This document shows positions 42,621 to 51,570 of a stretch of 64,000 nucleotides of DNA, piece after piece. The notes below the pieces were generated by a model. It was not told where the DNA came from. It saw only the letters and a program-made list of their open reading frames with translations, and ran no database searches. The stretch lies in contig DATLFI010000265.1 in assembly GCA_035524895.1 (NCBI GenBank), positions 6,222 to 70,221 on the forward strand, in the 5' to 3' direction. The stretch is from DATLFI01 sp035524895. GTDB taxonomy: Bacteria; Acidobacteriota; Thermoanaerobaculia; Multivoradales; Multivoraceae. A program made the position numbers and the translations under genes. The first letter of the stretch is position 1. Each line of letters starts with the position of its first letter.

Positions 42621-43694
42621 TCAGCCGCCGGTCGTCTCCCTGCCTCGCAGCTTGCCGCCTGGGGCTCCGACCATCAGCTTCACCAGCTCCTCGGTCACAT
42701 TCGGTTCGAGGCCTTCGGTGTGCCCCTTGTCGATGCGCACCACGTCGGCGACCACGCGACCGCCGGCGCAGCTCGGATAGCTCGTGACGTGAGCCGTGCC
42801 GGGTCGTGGAAGCCTGCCCCAAGCGGGAGTCGGCGGGTCCTGTCGCCGGGTGTCGAAGACGTACCCAGCCTTGGTATCGACCACCTCTCGTGGCTCGCTC
42901 TGCGGGCCGCACTGGTACTTCTCGGCCCATTCGGATTTCTCCGGCAGGCCCTTCTCGTCCATCTCGAGCTGGCCGGTGGTGAAGACGAACGAGAAGTCGC
43001 AGGTCGGCTCGACGATCTGGAACGAAGGACGCGGCGCATCGGCGGTCGCAGCGCCGCCGGCAGGGCGGGTGGGGCGGAAGCCGAAGTCGACCCGTCCCGG
43101 CGATCCGCCGAGGCGACCGCCCGAGAGACTCAGGAAGCCGTCGACCTTGTCCGCGAAGAAGTCGCTGCACACGATGCGGCGCGAGGTCATGCCGCCTTGC
43201 GAGTGCCCGGCAAGCCAGAACGCCTTCACGTTCTCCTTGCCGATCCGTTCGAGGACCGAGTCCACGATGTCGCGCAGGTACGGGTCGTCGACGTCGGTCC
43301 ACACCTGCGTCGGCGAGCTCGGCGTAGCGACGACCAGGCGGTACTGGTCGACGAAGTCGAGGATCGGGAAGTAGTGGCGCTGCCAGTTCGCGTACGAGCC
43401 GCCGCCGTGGAGGCTGAGCACGAAGGTGACCTCCTCCCCGGGCTTCAGATCGCACGGGTAGTCGAGGAAGTAGGTGCGCCGGCTGTTCATCTCGACTTCC
43501 GGACCAGGGTTGATGACACGGTCCCCGGTGCAGTCCTGGTCGGGACAGTGGAGAAAGGCGGGCCGAGTGCAGGGTGTTCGCGAGAGCTGGAGCGTCTCCC
43601 CGGCGGTCTCCTGGGGAAACACCTGGCCGGCGGAGGCCAGCAGCCACAGCGTTCCCAAGAGCGGCAGCACGCGAATCGTCGTCTTTCTCTTCAT
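42621..43694 (-). CDS. Exported PHB-depolymerase/feruloyl-esterase-like hydrolase
   Basis: A 357-residue exported alpha/beta hydrolase (signal peptide about 8-26). The nucleophile Ser is at about 165 in LAGHSQGGMTSRR, with the oxyanion region in LSLHGGGSYANW near 95. It has several Cys pairs (PCTRP, HCPDQDC, YPCDL, EPTCDF, YPSCAG) that may form disulfides, as is usual for exported enzymes. The group contains poly(3-hydroxybutyrate) depolymerases and feruloyl or acetyl esterases; the substrate is not clear. AAGGAGAAC lies just before the ATG. It is the last gene of a tetR-esterase-depolymerase operon, 13 bp after the esterase. Confidence 0.85.
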   Translation of the reverse strand: MKRKTTIRVLPLLGTLWLLASAGQVFPQETAGETLQLSRTPCTRPAFLHCPDQDCTGDRVINPGPEVEMNSRRTYFLDYPCDLKPGEEVTFVLSLHGGGSYANWQRHYFPILDFVDQYRLVVATPSSPTQVWTDVDDPYLRDIVDSVLERIGKENVKAFWLAGHSQGGMTSRRIVCSDFFADKVDGFLSLSGGRLGGSPGRVDFGFRPTRPAGGAATADAPRPSFQIVEPTCDFSFVFTTGQLEMDEKGLPEKSEWAEKYQCGPQSEPREVVDTKAGYVFDTRRQDPPTPAWGRLPRPGTAHVTSYPSCAGGRVVADVVRIDKGHTEGLEPNVTEELVKLMVGAPGGKLRGRETTGG

Positions 43695-43707
43695 GACGTT
43701 CTCCTTG

Positions 43708-45387
43708 TCAGGCCGGCGAGGACGGTTGCGGGCGTGGCGTCTCGCTGCGCCCCAGGATCTCGCGCACGGGCGCCATGTAGTCGTCGACGATCGCGGGCTC
43801 GGTGTCGAAGACCATGGTCGCCCGGCGCTTCGTGTCGTACTCCGGCCAGGGGAGCTCCGGTGTGCTCGGGTTGCCGGTGCGCGCGAACGCGACCCAGGCC
43901 CCGCTCGTGAGCTGCTCGAGCCGCCGGGTCTCCGGCGCGTCGCCCAGCAGGATGGGTCCCTTGTCGACGTTGTGGAAGACGAAGGGGATCTCGATCGTAT
44001 GCGGCGCCCGCAGGATGCCTTTGTCGACCGGCGCGTGCCAGCGGTACACCCAGAGGTAGGCCGGTGTCGGCTGTGCGCTCTTGCGCTCGCCGAGGCGGAC
44101 AGACCCGCCGAACACGCGCGCCGAAGTCACGTCGGTGTAGAGATAGCGCGGGGGGTCGTCCGGACGCAGCTCCCGGAACGCGGCGAGCAGCGCTTCAGCT
44201 TGCTCGCCGGGCAGCTCCGCGACACGCGCGACGAGCCCCTCGTCGGTGAGGTCGCGCCACCACGCGTGGCCGCAGTTGTAGAGCGTCTGCTCGTCCTGGG
44301 TGCAGCCGACCATGACCGGCACGCCCGCTGCCAGCGGCGACGCCTCCGGATCGAACGGGTGGTGGGCGATGTCCTCGCCGTCCATCACCGGGCCGTATCT
44401 CCTGCTCGCCTTGGCCGCTGCCGCGAGCAGGTTCTCCGCAGGGACCTGCTGCAGCGCTGCGACGTCGGTCCTCGAGAGGCCGAGCTCGGCGAGCAGCTTC
44501 TCGGCGGTCGCCGCCGAGGCTTCGGGATCGCCGCTGCGCAGCGCCGAGCCGCTCTGGATGCTCGCCTTGTGGAAGAGCCCGCGGGCGGCTGGCGTTGCGA
44601 GCAGGTTGCAGACCTTGGCGCCGCCTCCCGACTGCCCGAAGATGGTGACGTTGCCGGGGTCGCCACCGAAGGCCGCGATGTTGTCGCGCACCCACTCGAG
44701 CGACGCCACGAGGTCGAGATGCCCGGCGTTCGCGGAGCGGGCATAGGCCTCGCCGCCGAGCGACGCCAGGTCGAGGTAGCCGAACGCGTTGAGCCGATGG
44801 TTCACGGTCACCACGACGACGTCGTAGTGCAGCGCCAGGTTGTGGCCGTCGTAGGCCGGCCAGCTCCCGGAGCCGTAGTTGAAGCCGCCGCCGTGGAGCC
44901 ACACCAGCACCGGGCGATCTCTGCCGTCGCCGAGCCCCTTGGACCAGACGTTGAGAGCCAGGCAATCCTCGTGCTGGCGCAGGACGTCCTCGCGGCTCCC
45001 AAAGACCTGCCCCAGCGCCGGTCCGACGTTGCCCGGGTAGCCGACGGCCGAGCCGCCGCTGGCAAGCTGCATCGCCGAGTGTGCGTAGCGCATGGTGTCC
45101 GCGACGCCGGTCCACGGCTCGGGTCGGCGCGGCGGCATGAAGCGGAGCGAGCCCACCGGCGGCGCGCCGTAGCGCACCCCGAGGTAGGAGTGGACGCCGT
45201 CCTCGGTGAGCCCGCGCACGGGGCCGTTCGTGGTCTTCACCACGGGGCTCACTTGATCCGGCAGGGCGAACCCTCGCGGCGCGAACGCTGCGCCGAGCGT
45301 TGCGGTCACTCCCACCTTGAGGAACGCGCGGCGATCGACGGCGCGCTGTCGGCAGAAGCTCTGTTGGAAGCTGTTTGGATCGATCAT
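43708..45387 (-). CDS. Carboxylesterase type B with Tat-like signal
   Basis: A 559-residue type B carboxylesterase. Near the N-terminus DRRAFLKVG is a twin-arginine (Tat) signal motif, so the enzyme probably folds before export. Family signatures are GVRYGAPPVGSLRF near 70, EDCLALNVW near 140, and the nucleophile FGQSGGGAK with Ser at about 253; HTIEIPFVF carries the likely catalytic His. Such enzymes hydrolyse carboxylic esters, including pesticides and acyl sugars in other bacteria. I start at ATG 45387; ATG 45426 is an alternative. It lies 57 bp after the TetR gene on the same strand. Confidence 0.92.
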   Translation of the reverse strand: MIDPNSFQQSFCRQRAVDRRAFLKVGVTATLGAAFAPRGFALPDQVSPVVKTTNGPVRGLTEDGVHSYLGVRYGAPPVGSLRFMPPRRPEPWTGVADTMRYAHSAMQLASGGSAVGYPGNVGPALGQVFGSREDVLRQHEDCLALNVWSKGLGDGRDRPVLVWLHGGGFNYGSGSWPAYDGHNLALHYDVVVVTVNHRLNAFGYLDLASLGGEAYARSANAGHLDLVASLEWVRDNIAAFGGDPGNVTIFGQSGGGAKVCNLLATPAARGLFHKASIQSGSALRSGDPEASAATAEKLLAELGLSRTDVAALQQVPAENLLAAAAKASRRYGPVMDGEDIAHHPFDPEASPLAAGVPVMVGCTQDEQTLYNCGHAWWRDLTDEGLVARVAELPGEQAEALLAAFRELRPDDPPRYLYTDVTSARVFGGSVRLGERKSAQPTPAYLWVYRWHAPVDKGILRAPHTIEIPFVFHNVDKGPILLGDAPETRRLEQLTSGAWVAFARTGNPSTPELPWPEYDTKRRATMVFDTEPAIVDDYMAPVREILGRSETPRPQPSSPA

Positions 45388-45444
45388 CGCACCTGCGACC
45401 TCCTCGAGGATCCGGCTCTCATGCATCCTCTGCCGAAGGCTCCG

Positions 45445-46212
45445 TCACGCGCTGCCGCCCACTTCGCTGCCGCTGCCGTCGCCCAGCACGCGCGCCACGA
45501 CCTCGGCTGGAAAGGCCTCGGCATGCACCCGGCGTCGAGTTTCTCGGTAGGGCCACTCGGTGCCGAGCGGGCGCCAGCCGTAGCCGTCCAGCAGGAGGGC
45601 CTGGGAGAGCTCGACCGCGAGCCGAGGGCTCGCGACTCCCGACTGCTCCAGCGGCGTGTCCGAGCGCATTAGATTCGAGGCGCCCCAGCGGCCCGCCCAC
45701 AGCACGAACAGCAGGTCCTCGGGGCAGAGCGGAGAGGGTAGGCGGAGGTCGCCCGCGGCGATTGCCTCGCGGATCACGCTGGTGCCGAAGCTGACGGCGC
45801 GCACGTCGAGCACCTTGAGATCGTCCTGGCGCTCGCGGCTGGTCTTGGCGCGCAGCGATGTCGAGGCAACGAACAGCTCCACCGGCAGGTCGCGCGGGGC
45901 CAGCAGCCCTTCGACCTCGCCGATCGCGAGCATCTTCTCGCGCGGTCGTCCGCGGAAGAGTACCGCCCGCTCGCAGAGCCTGACGCGGCGCGTCTTGCTC
46001 TGGATCGCCAGCGCCAGGAGGATCTCTTCCTTGCAGGGGAAGTGCTTGTAGACCAGCGGCCGCGAGCAGCCCATCCGCTCCGCGATGAGCTCGATGCCGA
46101 AGCCGTCCCAACCCAGCTCCAGGAACGCCTCGCGCGCGATGCAGAGGATCTGCTGGGTCCGAGAAGCCGGAGCTTCGAACGTGCTGACTTGCTCGAGCGG
46201 GGACGCGCACAT
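45445..46212 (-). CDS. TetR-family transcriptional regulator
   Basis: A 255-residue TetR-type repressor. The N-terminal helix-turn-helix is clear: ILCIAREAFLELGWDGFGIELIAERMGCSRPLVYKHFPCKEEIL. The C-terminal ligand domain is longer than average. It heads an operon with two esterase-like genes and probably represses them until an ester or fatty-acid-like ligand binds. The ATG at 46212 follows GGGGAGGGCAGC, which fixes the start over a GTG at 46248. A GTCTAGAC palindrome 25-35 bases upstream is a possible operator core. Confidence 0.93.
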   Translation of the reverse strand: MCASPLEQVSTFEAPASRTQQILCIAREAFLELGWDGFGIELIAERMGCSRPLVYKHFPCKEEILLALAIQSKTRRVRLCERAVLFRGRPREKMLAIGEVEGLLAPRDLPVELFVASTSLRAKTSRERQDDLKVLDVRAVSFGTSVIREAIAAGDLRLPSPLCPEDLLFVLWAGRWGASNLMRSDTPLEQSGVASPRLAVELSQALLLDGYGWRPLGTEWPYRETRRRVHAEAFPAEVVARVLGDGSGSEVGGSA

Positions 46213-46237
46213 GCTGCCCTCCCCGAAGGGGATTACC

Positions 46238-46247
46238 CGTCTAGACA
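46238..46247. promoter_or_regulatory. GTCTAGAC palindrome upstream of tetR
   Basis: An 8-bp perfect palindrome in a relatively A+T-rich stretch 25-35 bases before the tetR start. It could be part of an autoregulatory operator; the palindrome is short, so the idea is weak. Confidence 0.25.
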
Positions 46248-46381
46248 CTCGCGAGGTTGGAAAGGTTTACCCTGTCGCGATGGTGACGAGTTGTCAAGTC
46301 CTGAAAACGGGAGCCAACAGGGACGAAGCTCGAAGCAGATCGGCGATCCGAGTCTGGTGAGTGACAGATTGCCACCGTCGG

Positions 46382-46396
46382 CCCACGGGCTCCTAG
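46382..46396. repeat. Half copy D of the palindromic element
   Basis: CCCACGGGCTCCTAG is the right tip of the dispersed element. On the minus strand it reads CTAGGAGCCCGTGGG, and its TAG is the stop codon of the metalloprotease-like gene. No matching left tip is visible nearby. Confidence 0.7.
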
Positions 46397-47319
46397 GCCG
46401 AGGGGAAGATGCGCGACCGATTCACCGCGACGAGGTGCGCGGCGAGCGGCGTCGCGAGCACCGTCAGGCAGAAGAGCACCGCGACCACGCCCAGGTCGAC
46501 GCCGAGGAAGTCGTCGGCAAGGCGGCTCAGGTCCATCCAGTGACCGCCTCCCTTTGCTTGCTCGTAGGTGCGGCGGAAGGCGGCGCTCGCGAGGAGCTGC
46601 CAGCCGAAGAGGGCGTCGCTCGCGAGGACGAAGGCCGCGCAGGCTGCGTAGGTGCCGCGCTCGACGGGAGGCCAGTGCACCGGCGCCAAAGCGCGGTAGA
46701 GGCACACCCCGGCGAGCAGGAGCTCGGCGCCGTGGCCGGCCGCCAGGACCAATGCATCGTGGAGCGGTGAAACCGTCGCGACCAGGTAGATCGCCCCGAG
46801 CGCGCCGGCAGGCCAGCGGGCGCGCGTGTTGCGCAGGTGCCACGCGAGCCAGGCCACTGCGACTGCGGCGAGGTATGCCAGCGGGGTCGAGCGCCCGAAG
46901 TGGATCGACACGCCGCCGCCGTAGGCGAAGTCGAAGACTGGGATCGTCGGGTACCCGAACGCCCATCCCATCGCGGTGTGTCCGAGCTCGTGGAAGACCA
47001 CGAGCGCGTAGGAGAGCGCGTAGCGCGTGAAGGGCAGGATCCACCAGCACAGACCCACTACGAGCCCGACGCCGACGGCGCGGCGATCGAGGCGGGTTGT
47101 CTCAGCCACCACGTCGCCGCGCAGCGGCGCGCGCGGGCTCCGCGGCCGGCGTAGTCCGGCCGACACGACGAGTGCCTTCTCCAGGATCACGCCGCAGGCT
47201 GGACACTCTTCGGCACTGCCGATCGCGACGCCGCCCGGGATGGGCGTCGCGAGCGGCGCGGTGCACTTCGGGCACTCGGTTACCGGGGCCTCGGGCTCGG
47301 GGCGGTACAGGGATCTCAT
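46393..47319 (-). CDS. Membrane protein with zinc ribbon and HExxH metalloprotease-like motif
   Basis: A 308-residue protein. At the N-terminus two Cys pairs (C16/C19 in CPKC and C39/C42 in CPAC) look like a zinc ribbon. Five or six transmembrane helices follow. HELGH (110-114) in the second helix is the active-site motif of M50-like intramembrane metalloproteases, although no obvious NPDG motif is found. It could be a site-2-type protease or a permuted relative; the enzyme role is inferred. I start at ATG 47319; upstream frame to 47436 lies across the divergent promoter region. The TAG is within repeat half D. Confidence 0.7.
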   Translation of the reverse strand: MRSLYRPEPEAPVTECPKCTAPLATPIPGGVAIGSAEECPACGVILEKALVVSAGLRRPRSPRAPLRGDVVAETTRLDRRAVGVGLVVGLCWWILPFTRYALSYALVVFHELGHTAMGWAFGYPTIPVFDFAYGGGVSIHFGRSTPLAYLAAVAVAWLAWHLRNTRARWPAGALGAIYLVATVSPLHDALVLAAGHGAELLLAGVCLYRALAPVHWPPVERGTYAACAAFVLASDALFGWQLLASAAFRRTYEQAKGGGHWMDLSRLADDFLGVDLGVVAVLFCLTVLATPLAAHLVAVNRSRIFPSA

Positions 47320-47434
47320 GCCGGGCGTAGCCTTGGACGATGCGGAGCCCGTCCGTCGGGCACTTCCTTCGACGAGAGAACTTATCCGGTGGAGCGCCGT
47401 ACCCACCGTCGATTCGCCTCCGCGGAGATTCCCC

Positions 47435-48853
47435 ATGCCCGAGGGCAGAGAAGCAACGACGATGTTCGTGAACCGGCAGCGCCGGTGCGGCGCTTCGACG
47501 TTGGAGGCGCTGGGCCTGATCGCGGTGGCGATGTTGGATCCGGCGGCGCTGCTGGCGTCGTCCGAGGCGTTCGCGCTGCGCGGCGCGACGGTGCTGCCGA
47601 TGAACGGCGCGGCTTCTCAGCCGCGGCAGACCGTGCTCGTGCGCGAGGGACGGATCGAAGCTGTCGGCCCGGCCGGCGTGGTCGAGATCCCGGATGGGAC
47701 GCGGATCGTCGATGTGGCCGGCAAGTTCGTGCTCCCCGGTCTCGCCGACCTGCACGTCCACATCAAGCGACCCAACGCCGATGTCGAACGGCTGCTGGCG
47801 CTCTTCCTACGACACGGCGTGACGACGGTGCTCAGCCTCGACGGAGGACCCACCGTGCTTTCTCTCCGTGGGAAGATCGAATCCGGCTCGCGGCTCGGGC
47901 CACGTGTGTTCACGACGGGTCCGATCATTCGGGGCTCGGACACCATGACCCGCGAGGACGGCGAGAGGATCGCGCGCGAGCAGGTCGCTGCGGGCTACGA
48001 CTTGCTGAAGGTCTACAACCAGATCTCTGCCGACGGCTACGCGGGGCTCGTCGCCGAGGCGAAGGGGGCACGCGTACCGGTGATCGGGCACGCGGTGCGC
48101 TCGGTGGGCATCGACGGCGCGCTTGCGAACGGCCAGCACATCGCGCACATGGAGGAGCTGGTCTACGGCTACTTCACCTGGAAGTCGAATGAGCGCGAAG
48201 ACCTCCCCGAGGACGTGGTGGACCGTCTCGACCTGCTGCTGGATCCCGTCAAGGTTCCCGACCTCGCGCGCCGCGTCGCCGAGGCGGGGGTCTTCGTGAT
48301 CCCCAACCTCACCGCCTACCATCACATCCTGCTCCAGGTCGAGGATCTCGACCGCGTGTTGGCGCGGCCCGAGGTTGCACTGATGCCTCGGCTCATGACG
48401 CAGTCGTGGGTGCGAGAGAAGAACGGCTACACCAACCGCGAGGATCCCGAACGGTTCCGTCGTGGTCTCGGCCGGACGTTTCCGTTCCTGCAGCAGCTCA
48501 CCGCCGCGTTCCAGTCCGCCGGAGTGCCGCTGTTGCTGGGTACCGACGTCGGCATTCCGGTGATCGTCGCCGGCACGTCTGTGCACGACGAGCTCGAGGA
48601 GCTGGTGGCCGCCGGTTTGACCCCCGAGCAAGCCCTCGCGACCGCCACCCGCAACCCTGCGCGCTTCCTGGGCCTCGCCGACGGCGGCACCGTCGAGGTG
48701 GGGAAGCGAGCCGACCTGCTGCTCCTGGGCGCCGATCCGCTACTCGACATCCGCAACAGCCGGAGCATCGCGGGCGTCGTGGTCGCGGGCAGGTTCCTCG
48801 ACGTCGAGGCGCTCGACGGGCTGCTCGCCGCGAGCGCGAGCCCGCCGCAGTAG
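47435..48853 (+). CDS. Exported metal-dependent amidohydrolase
   Basis: A 472-residue amidohydrolase of the imidazolonepropionase-like group. A hydrophobic signal-like segment covers about 24-44. The first metal motif is LADLHVHIKR, then DLLKVYNQ (probable carbamylated Lys), GHAVRS, HIAHMEEL and LLGTDVG, in the right order for the family. Enzymes of this group hydrolyse peptides, imidazolones or organophosphates; the substrate is unknown. ATG 47435 and ATG 47462 are both possible starts. It is divergent from the metalloprotease-like gene, with about 115 bp between the two starts. Confidence 0.9.
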   Translation: MPEGREATTMFVNRQRRCGASTLEALGLIAVAMLDPAALLASSEAFALRGATVLPMNGAASQPRQTVLVREGRIEAVGPAGVVEIPDGTRIVDVAGKFVLPGLADLHVHIKRPNADVERLLALFLRHGVTTVLSLDGGPTVLSLRGKIESGSRLGPRVFTTGPIIRGSDTMTREDGERIAREQVAAGYDLLKVYNQISADGYAGLVAEAKGARVPVIGHAVRSVGIDGALANGQHIAHMEELVYGYFTWKSNEREDLPEDVVDRLDLLLDPVKVPDLARRVAEAGVFVIPNLTAYHHILLQVEDLDRVLARPEVALMPRLMTQSWVREKNGYTNREDPERFRRGLGRTFPFLQQLTAAFQSAGVPLLLGTDVGIPVIVAGTSVHDELEELVAAGLTPEQALATATRNPARFLGLADGGTVEVGKRADLLLLGADPLLDIRNSRSIAGVVVAGRFLDVEALDGLLAASASPPQ

Positions 48854-48955
48854 GGGTCCACGCGGGCCGGCTAGCATCGTCACGCCGTGAGCAGCGCTCC
48901 GCAGCGGATGGGCCCTCGCTCCACGATCCCTCGATCGCCGCCAGGGGCCGCGTAG

Positions 48956-49825
48956 GTGGACCTGGTGGTCCTCGCTGCGGGAATCGGCAGCCGGTTCGGC
49001 GGCGACAAGCAGCTCGTCGCGGTCGGTCCCGGCGTCGAGACGCTTCTCGACTACACGCTCTTCGACGCGGCCCGAGCCGGCTTCGCGCGTGCGGTGCTGG
49101 TGGTGCGTCCCGAGATGGATGACGGCTTCCGCCGGTGCGCCGAAGCTCGGTACCGCGGGCGGATCGCCGTGCAGGTCGTGGAGCAGACACTGGAAGCGTC
49201 TCCTTTGGGCGGCGGCGAGCCGCCGCTCGGGCGGCACAAGCCTTGGGGCACCGCTCACGCCGTTCTGGCTGCCGAGCAGGCGGTGCGCGGTCCCTTCGCG
49301 GTGGTCAACGCCGACGACTTCTACGGCGCGGAGGCGTTCGAGGCGGCAGCGCGGTTCCTGCGCGAAGGCCCGACCGCGTCCGGGTCGCCGGCCTGGGCGC
49401 TCGCGGCCTATCGCCTCGGTGACACGCTCTCGAAGGAGGGCGCGGTGAACCGCGCTCTCTGCCGCGTCGACGACGCGGGGTGCCTGGTCGACTTGCAGGA
49501 GCGTTCCTTGGGCATGCCGGATGCCGCAGGCGAGGGCGACTCGCTGGTGTCCATGAACTTCTGGTGCTTCGATCGAACCGTGTTCGACCTGCTGCGTACC
49601 GGTTTCGCCGACTTCGTCGCGACCGCCGACCTGCAGCACGACGAGTACCGCTTGCCCGATGCGCTACGAGCCGGGATCGCGCGGCGTAAGGCGCGCGTGC
49701 GGTTGCTGCGCCACGGCGGTCGCTGGTTCGGCCTGACCTACCCGCAGGACGTCGCGATCGTGCGCGAGCGGTTGCGGCGACTCGTCGAGCAGGGACGCTA
49801 CCCGGCGAGTCTCTGGGCGCGTTGA
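48956..49825 (+). CDS. Sugar-nucleotidyltransferase-like protein
   Basis: A 289-residue GT-A fold nucleotidyltransferase. The NTP-binding N-terminus reads VVLAAGIGSRFGGDKQL, followed by HKPWGTAHAVLAAEQAV near 97 and VVNADDFYG near 119, the metal-binding Asp-Asp. YPQDV near the C-terminus is common in the family. It probably activates a sugar phosphate, but the family also has members of unknown function. It starts at a GTG with no strong ribosome site. It converges with the symporter gene and the two overlap by 28 bp at their 3' ends. Confidence 0.85.
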   Translation: MDLVVLAAGIGSRFGGDKQLVAVGPGVETLLDYTLFDAARAGFARAVLVVRPEMDDGFRRCAEARYRGRIAVQVVEQTLEASPLGGGEPPLGRHKPWGTAHAVLAAEQAVRGPFAVVNADDFYGAEAFEAAARFLREGPTASGSPAWALAAYRLGDTLSKEGAVNRALCRVDDAGCLVDLQERSLGMPDAAGEGDSLVSMNFWCFDRTVFDLLRTGFADFVATADLQHDEYRLPDALRAGIARRKARVRLLRHGGRWFGLTYPQDVAIVRERLRRLVEQGRYPASLWAR

Positions 49826-51570
49826 CTTCGCAACAGGCGCCAGAGCCCCGTTCCGCTCGCCACCAGGACCGCTAGCCATAGCCCGGCGAGGAACGTGCGG
49901 CCGTAGAGCGCGCTGCCCGTGCCGAACAGCGCGGCGTACACCGCCGTGCAGCCCAGAGCCCAGGCCAGGAACGCCTGGGGCAGGCTGTCGGGCGAAGGCG
50001 GTAGGCCGGTCTCGGCGCGCACTTGGCGCCAGCCTGGGCCGGCCGGGCGCACCTGCTCGTAGAACGAGCGCAGCGTCGCGGCGTCCGTCGGCGGCGAGAG
50101 GAACGCGACAGCGAGCCACACCGTGGTGGTCACGGCGACCGAGAGCAAGAGCGCGTGGTGCGCCGCGATGGTGAAGCCCTGCCGTTGCGCGACCAGCAGC
50201 CCGGTGGCGATCACGAACGAGCTCGTCATCGCGGCGATCTCGCACCAGGCGTTGACCCGCCACCAGAACCAGCGCAGCAGGTAGAGCAGCCCGGTTCCCG
50301 CACCGATCGACAGCAACAGCGTGAAGGTCTGGCTGGCGGTGTCGAGCAGCAGCGACACCAGCGAAGCCGCGACCACCAGCAGCACCGTGGTGACGCGTCC
50401 GACCGCCACGTAGTGGCGCTCGGCGGCCCCCGGACGCAGGAAGCGACGGTAGAGGTCGTGGACGAGGTAGCTCGAGCCCCAGTTGAGGTGGGTGGAGATC
50501 GTCGACACGTAGGCCGCGAACAGACCCGCGACCAGGAGCCCGAGGGCACCGTGCGGCAGACGCGTGAGCATGGCGGGATAGGCGAGGTCGTGTCCGATCA
50601 GCCGCGCGTCGACATCGGGCAGGGCCCGCGCGATGTCGTCGAGGCTGGGGAAGACCAGCAGCGAGGAGAGCGCCACGAGCAGCCACGGCCAGGGGCGAAG
50701 GGCGTAGTGCGCGACGTTGAAGAGCAGGGTGCCGGCGAGGGCGTCGCGCTCGCTGCGCGCGGCCAGCATGCGCTGCGCGATGTAGCTGCCTCCGCCCGGC
50801 TCCGCGCCCGGGTACCACACCGACCACCACTGCACGGTGAGCGGGATGACGAAGACCGCCAGCGCCACGTCCCAGCGGCCGAAGTCGGGCAGCAAGGCGC
50901 GGGTCGCGGGATCCACGCGCTCGACCAGGCCGGCCAGGCCGCCGACCTCGGGCTGACGCAGAGCGAACCAAGCCGCGGTGATCGAGCCGGCCATCGCGAT
51001 GCCGAACTGCACCAGGTCGGTGACCAGCACGCCCCAGAGCCCGCTGGTGGCGGCAAAGACCACGCTGATGGCGCCGCACACGATGAGCGTTCTCTCCACC
51101 GGCCAGCCGAGGAGGGCGCTCGAGATCTTGGCGGCGGCGAGGTTGACTGCGGCCATGATCACGCAGTTGAAGAACAGCCCGAGATACACCGCGCGGAAGC
51201 CGCGAACCACCGTGGCGGCGCGACCGCTGTAGCGCAGCTCGTAGAGCTCGAGATCGGTGAGCACTCCGGAGCGTCGCCACAGCCGCGCGTAGAAGAACAC
51301 GGTGGCCATGCCGGTCAGCAGGAATGCCCACCACACCCAGTTGCCGGCGACCCCGCCCTCGCGCACCAGGTTGGTGACCAGGTTCGGGGTGTCGGTGCTG
51401 AAAGTCGTGGCGACCATCGACACGCCGACCAGCCACCACGGCGCGGCCCGACCCGAGGTGAAGAACTCCACGGCGCTCGAGCCGGCGCGGCGAGCCAGGA
51501 ACAGCGCGGGCAGGAACGACAGCCCGAGCAGGATCGCGACCAGCGTCCAGTCCAACGCGTCGAGTCGCAT
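49798..51570 (-). CDS. Sodium/solute symporter (SSS family)
   Basis: A 590-residue transporter of the SSS family with about 13-14 transmembrane helices. The family's pattern begins GSSAVEFFTSGRAAPWWLVGVSMVATTFSTDTPN near residues 30-60 and continues with AYVSTISTHLNWGSSYLVHDLYRRFL near 360. Members import sugars, amino acids or vitamins with Na+. Its start codon overlaps the stop of the GH109-like gene by one base, so the two are translationally coupled. The likely cargo is the sugar released by that enzyme, which is an inference. Confidence 0.93.
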   Translation of the reverse strand: MRLDALDWTLVAILLGLSFLPALFLARRAGSSAVEFFTSGRAAPWWLVGVSMVATTFSTDTPNLVTNLVREGGVAGNWVWWAFLLTGMATVFFYARLWRRSGVLTDLELYELRYSGRAATVVRGFRAVYLGLFFNCVIMAAVNLAAAKISSALLGWPVERTLIVCGAISVVFAATSGLWGVLVTDLVQFGIAMAGSITAAWFALRQPEVGGLAGLVERVDPATRALLPDFGRWDVALAVFVIPLTVQWWSVWYPGAEPGGGSYIAQRMLAARSERDALAGTLLFNVAHYALRPWPWLLVALSSLLVFPSLDDIARALPDVDARLIGHDLAYPAMLTRLPHGALGLLVAGLFAAYVSTISTHLNWGSSYLVHDLYRRFLRPGAAERHYVAVGRVTTVLLVVAASLVSLLLDTASQTFTLLLSIGAGTGLLYLLRWFWWRVNAWCEIAAMTSSFVIATGLLVAQRQGFTIAAHHALLLSVAVTTTVWLAVAFLSPPTDAATLRSFYEQVRPAGPGWRQVRAETGLPPSPDSLPQAFLAWALGCTAVYAALFGTGSALYGRTFLAGLWLAVLVASGTGLWRLLRSQRAQRLAG

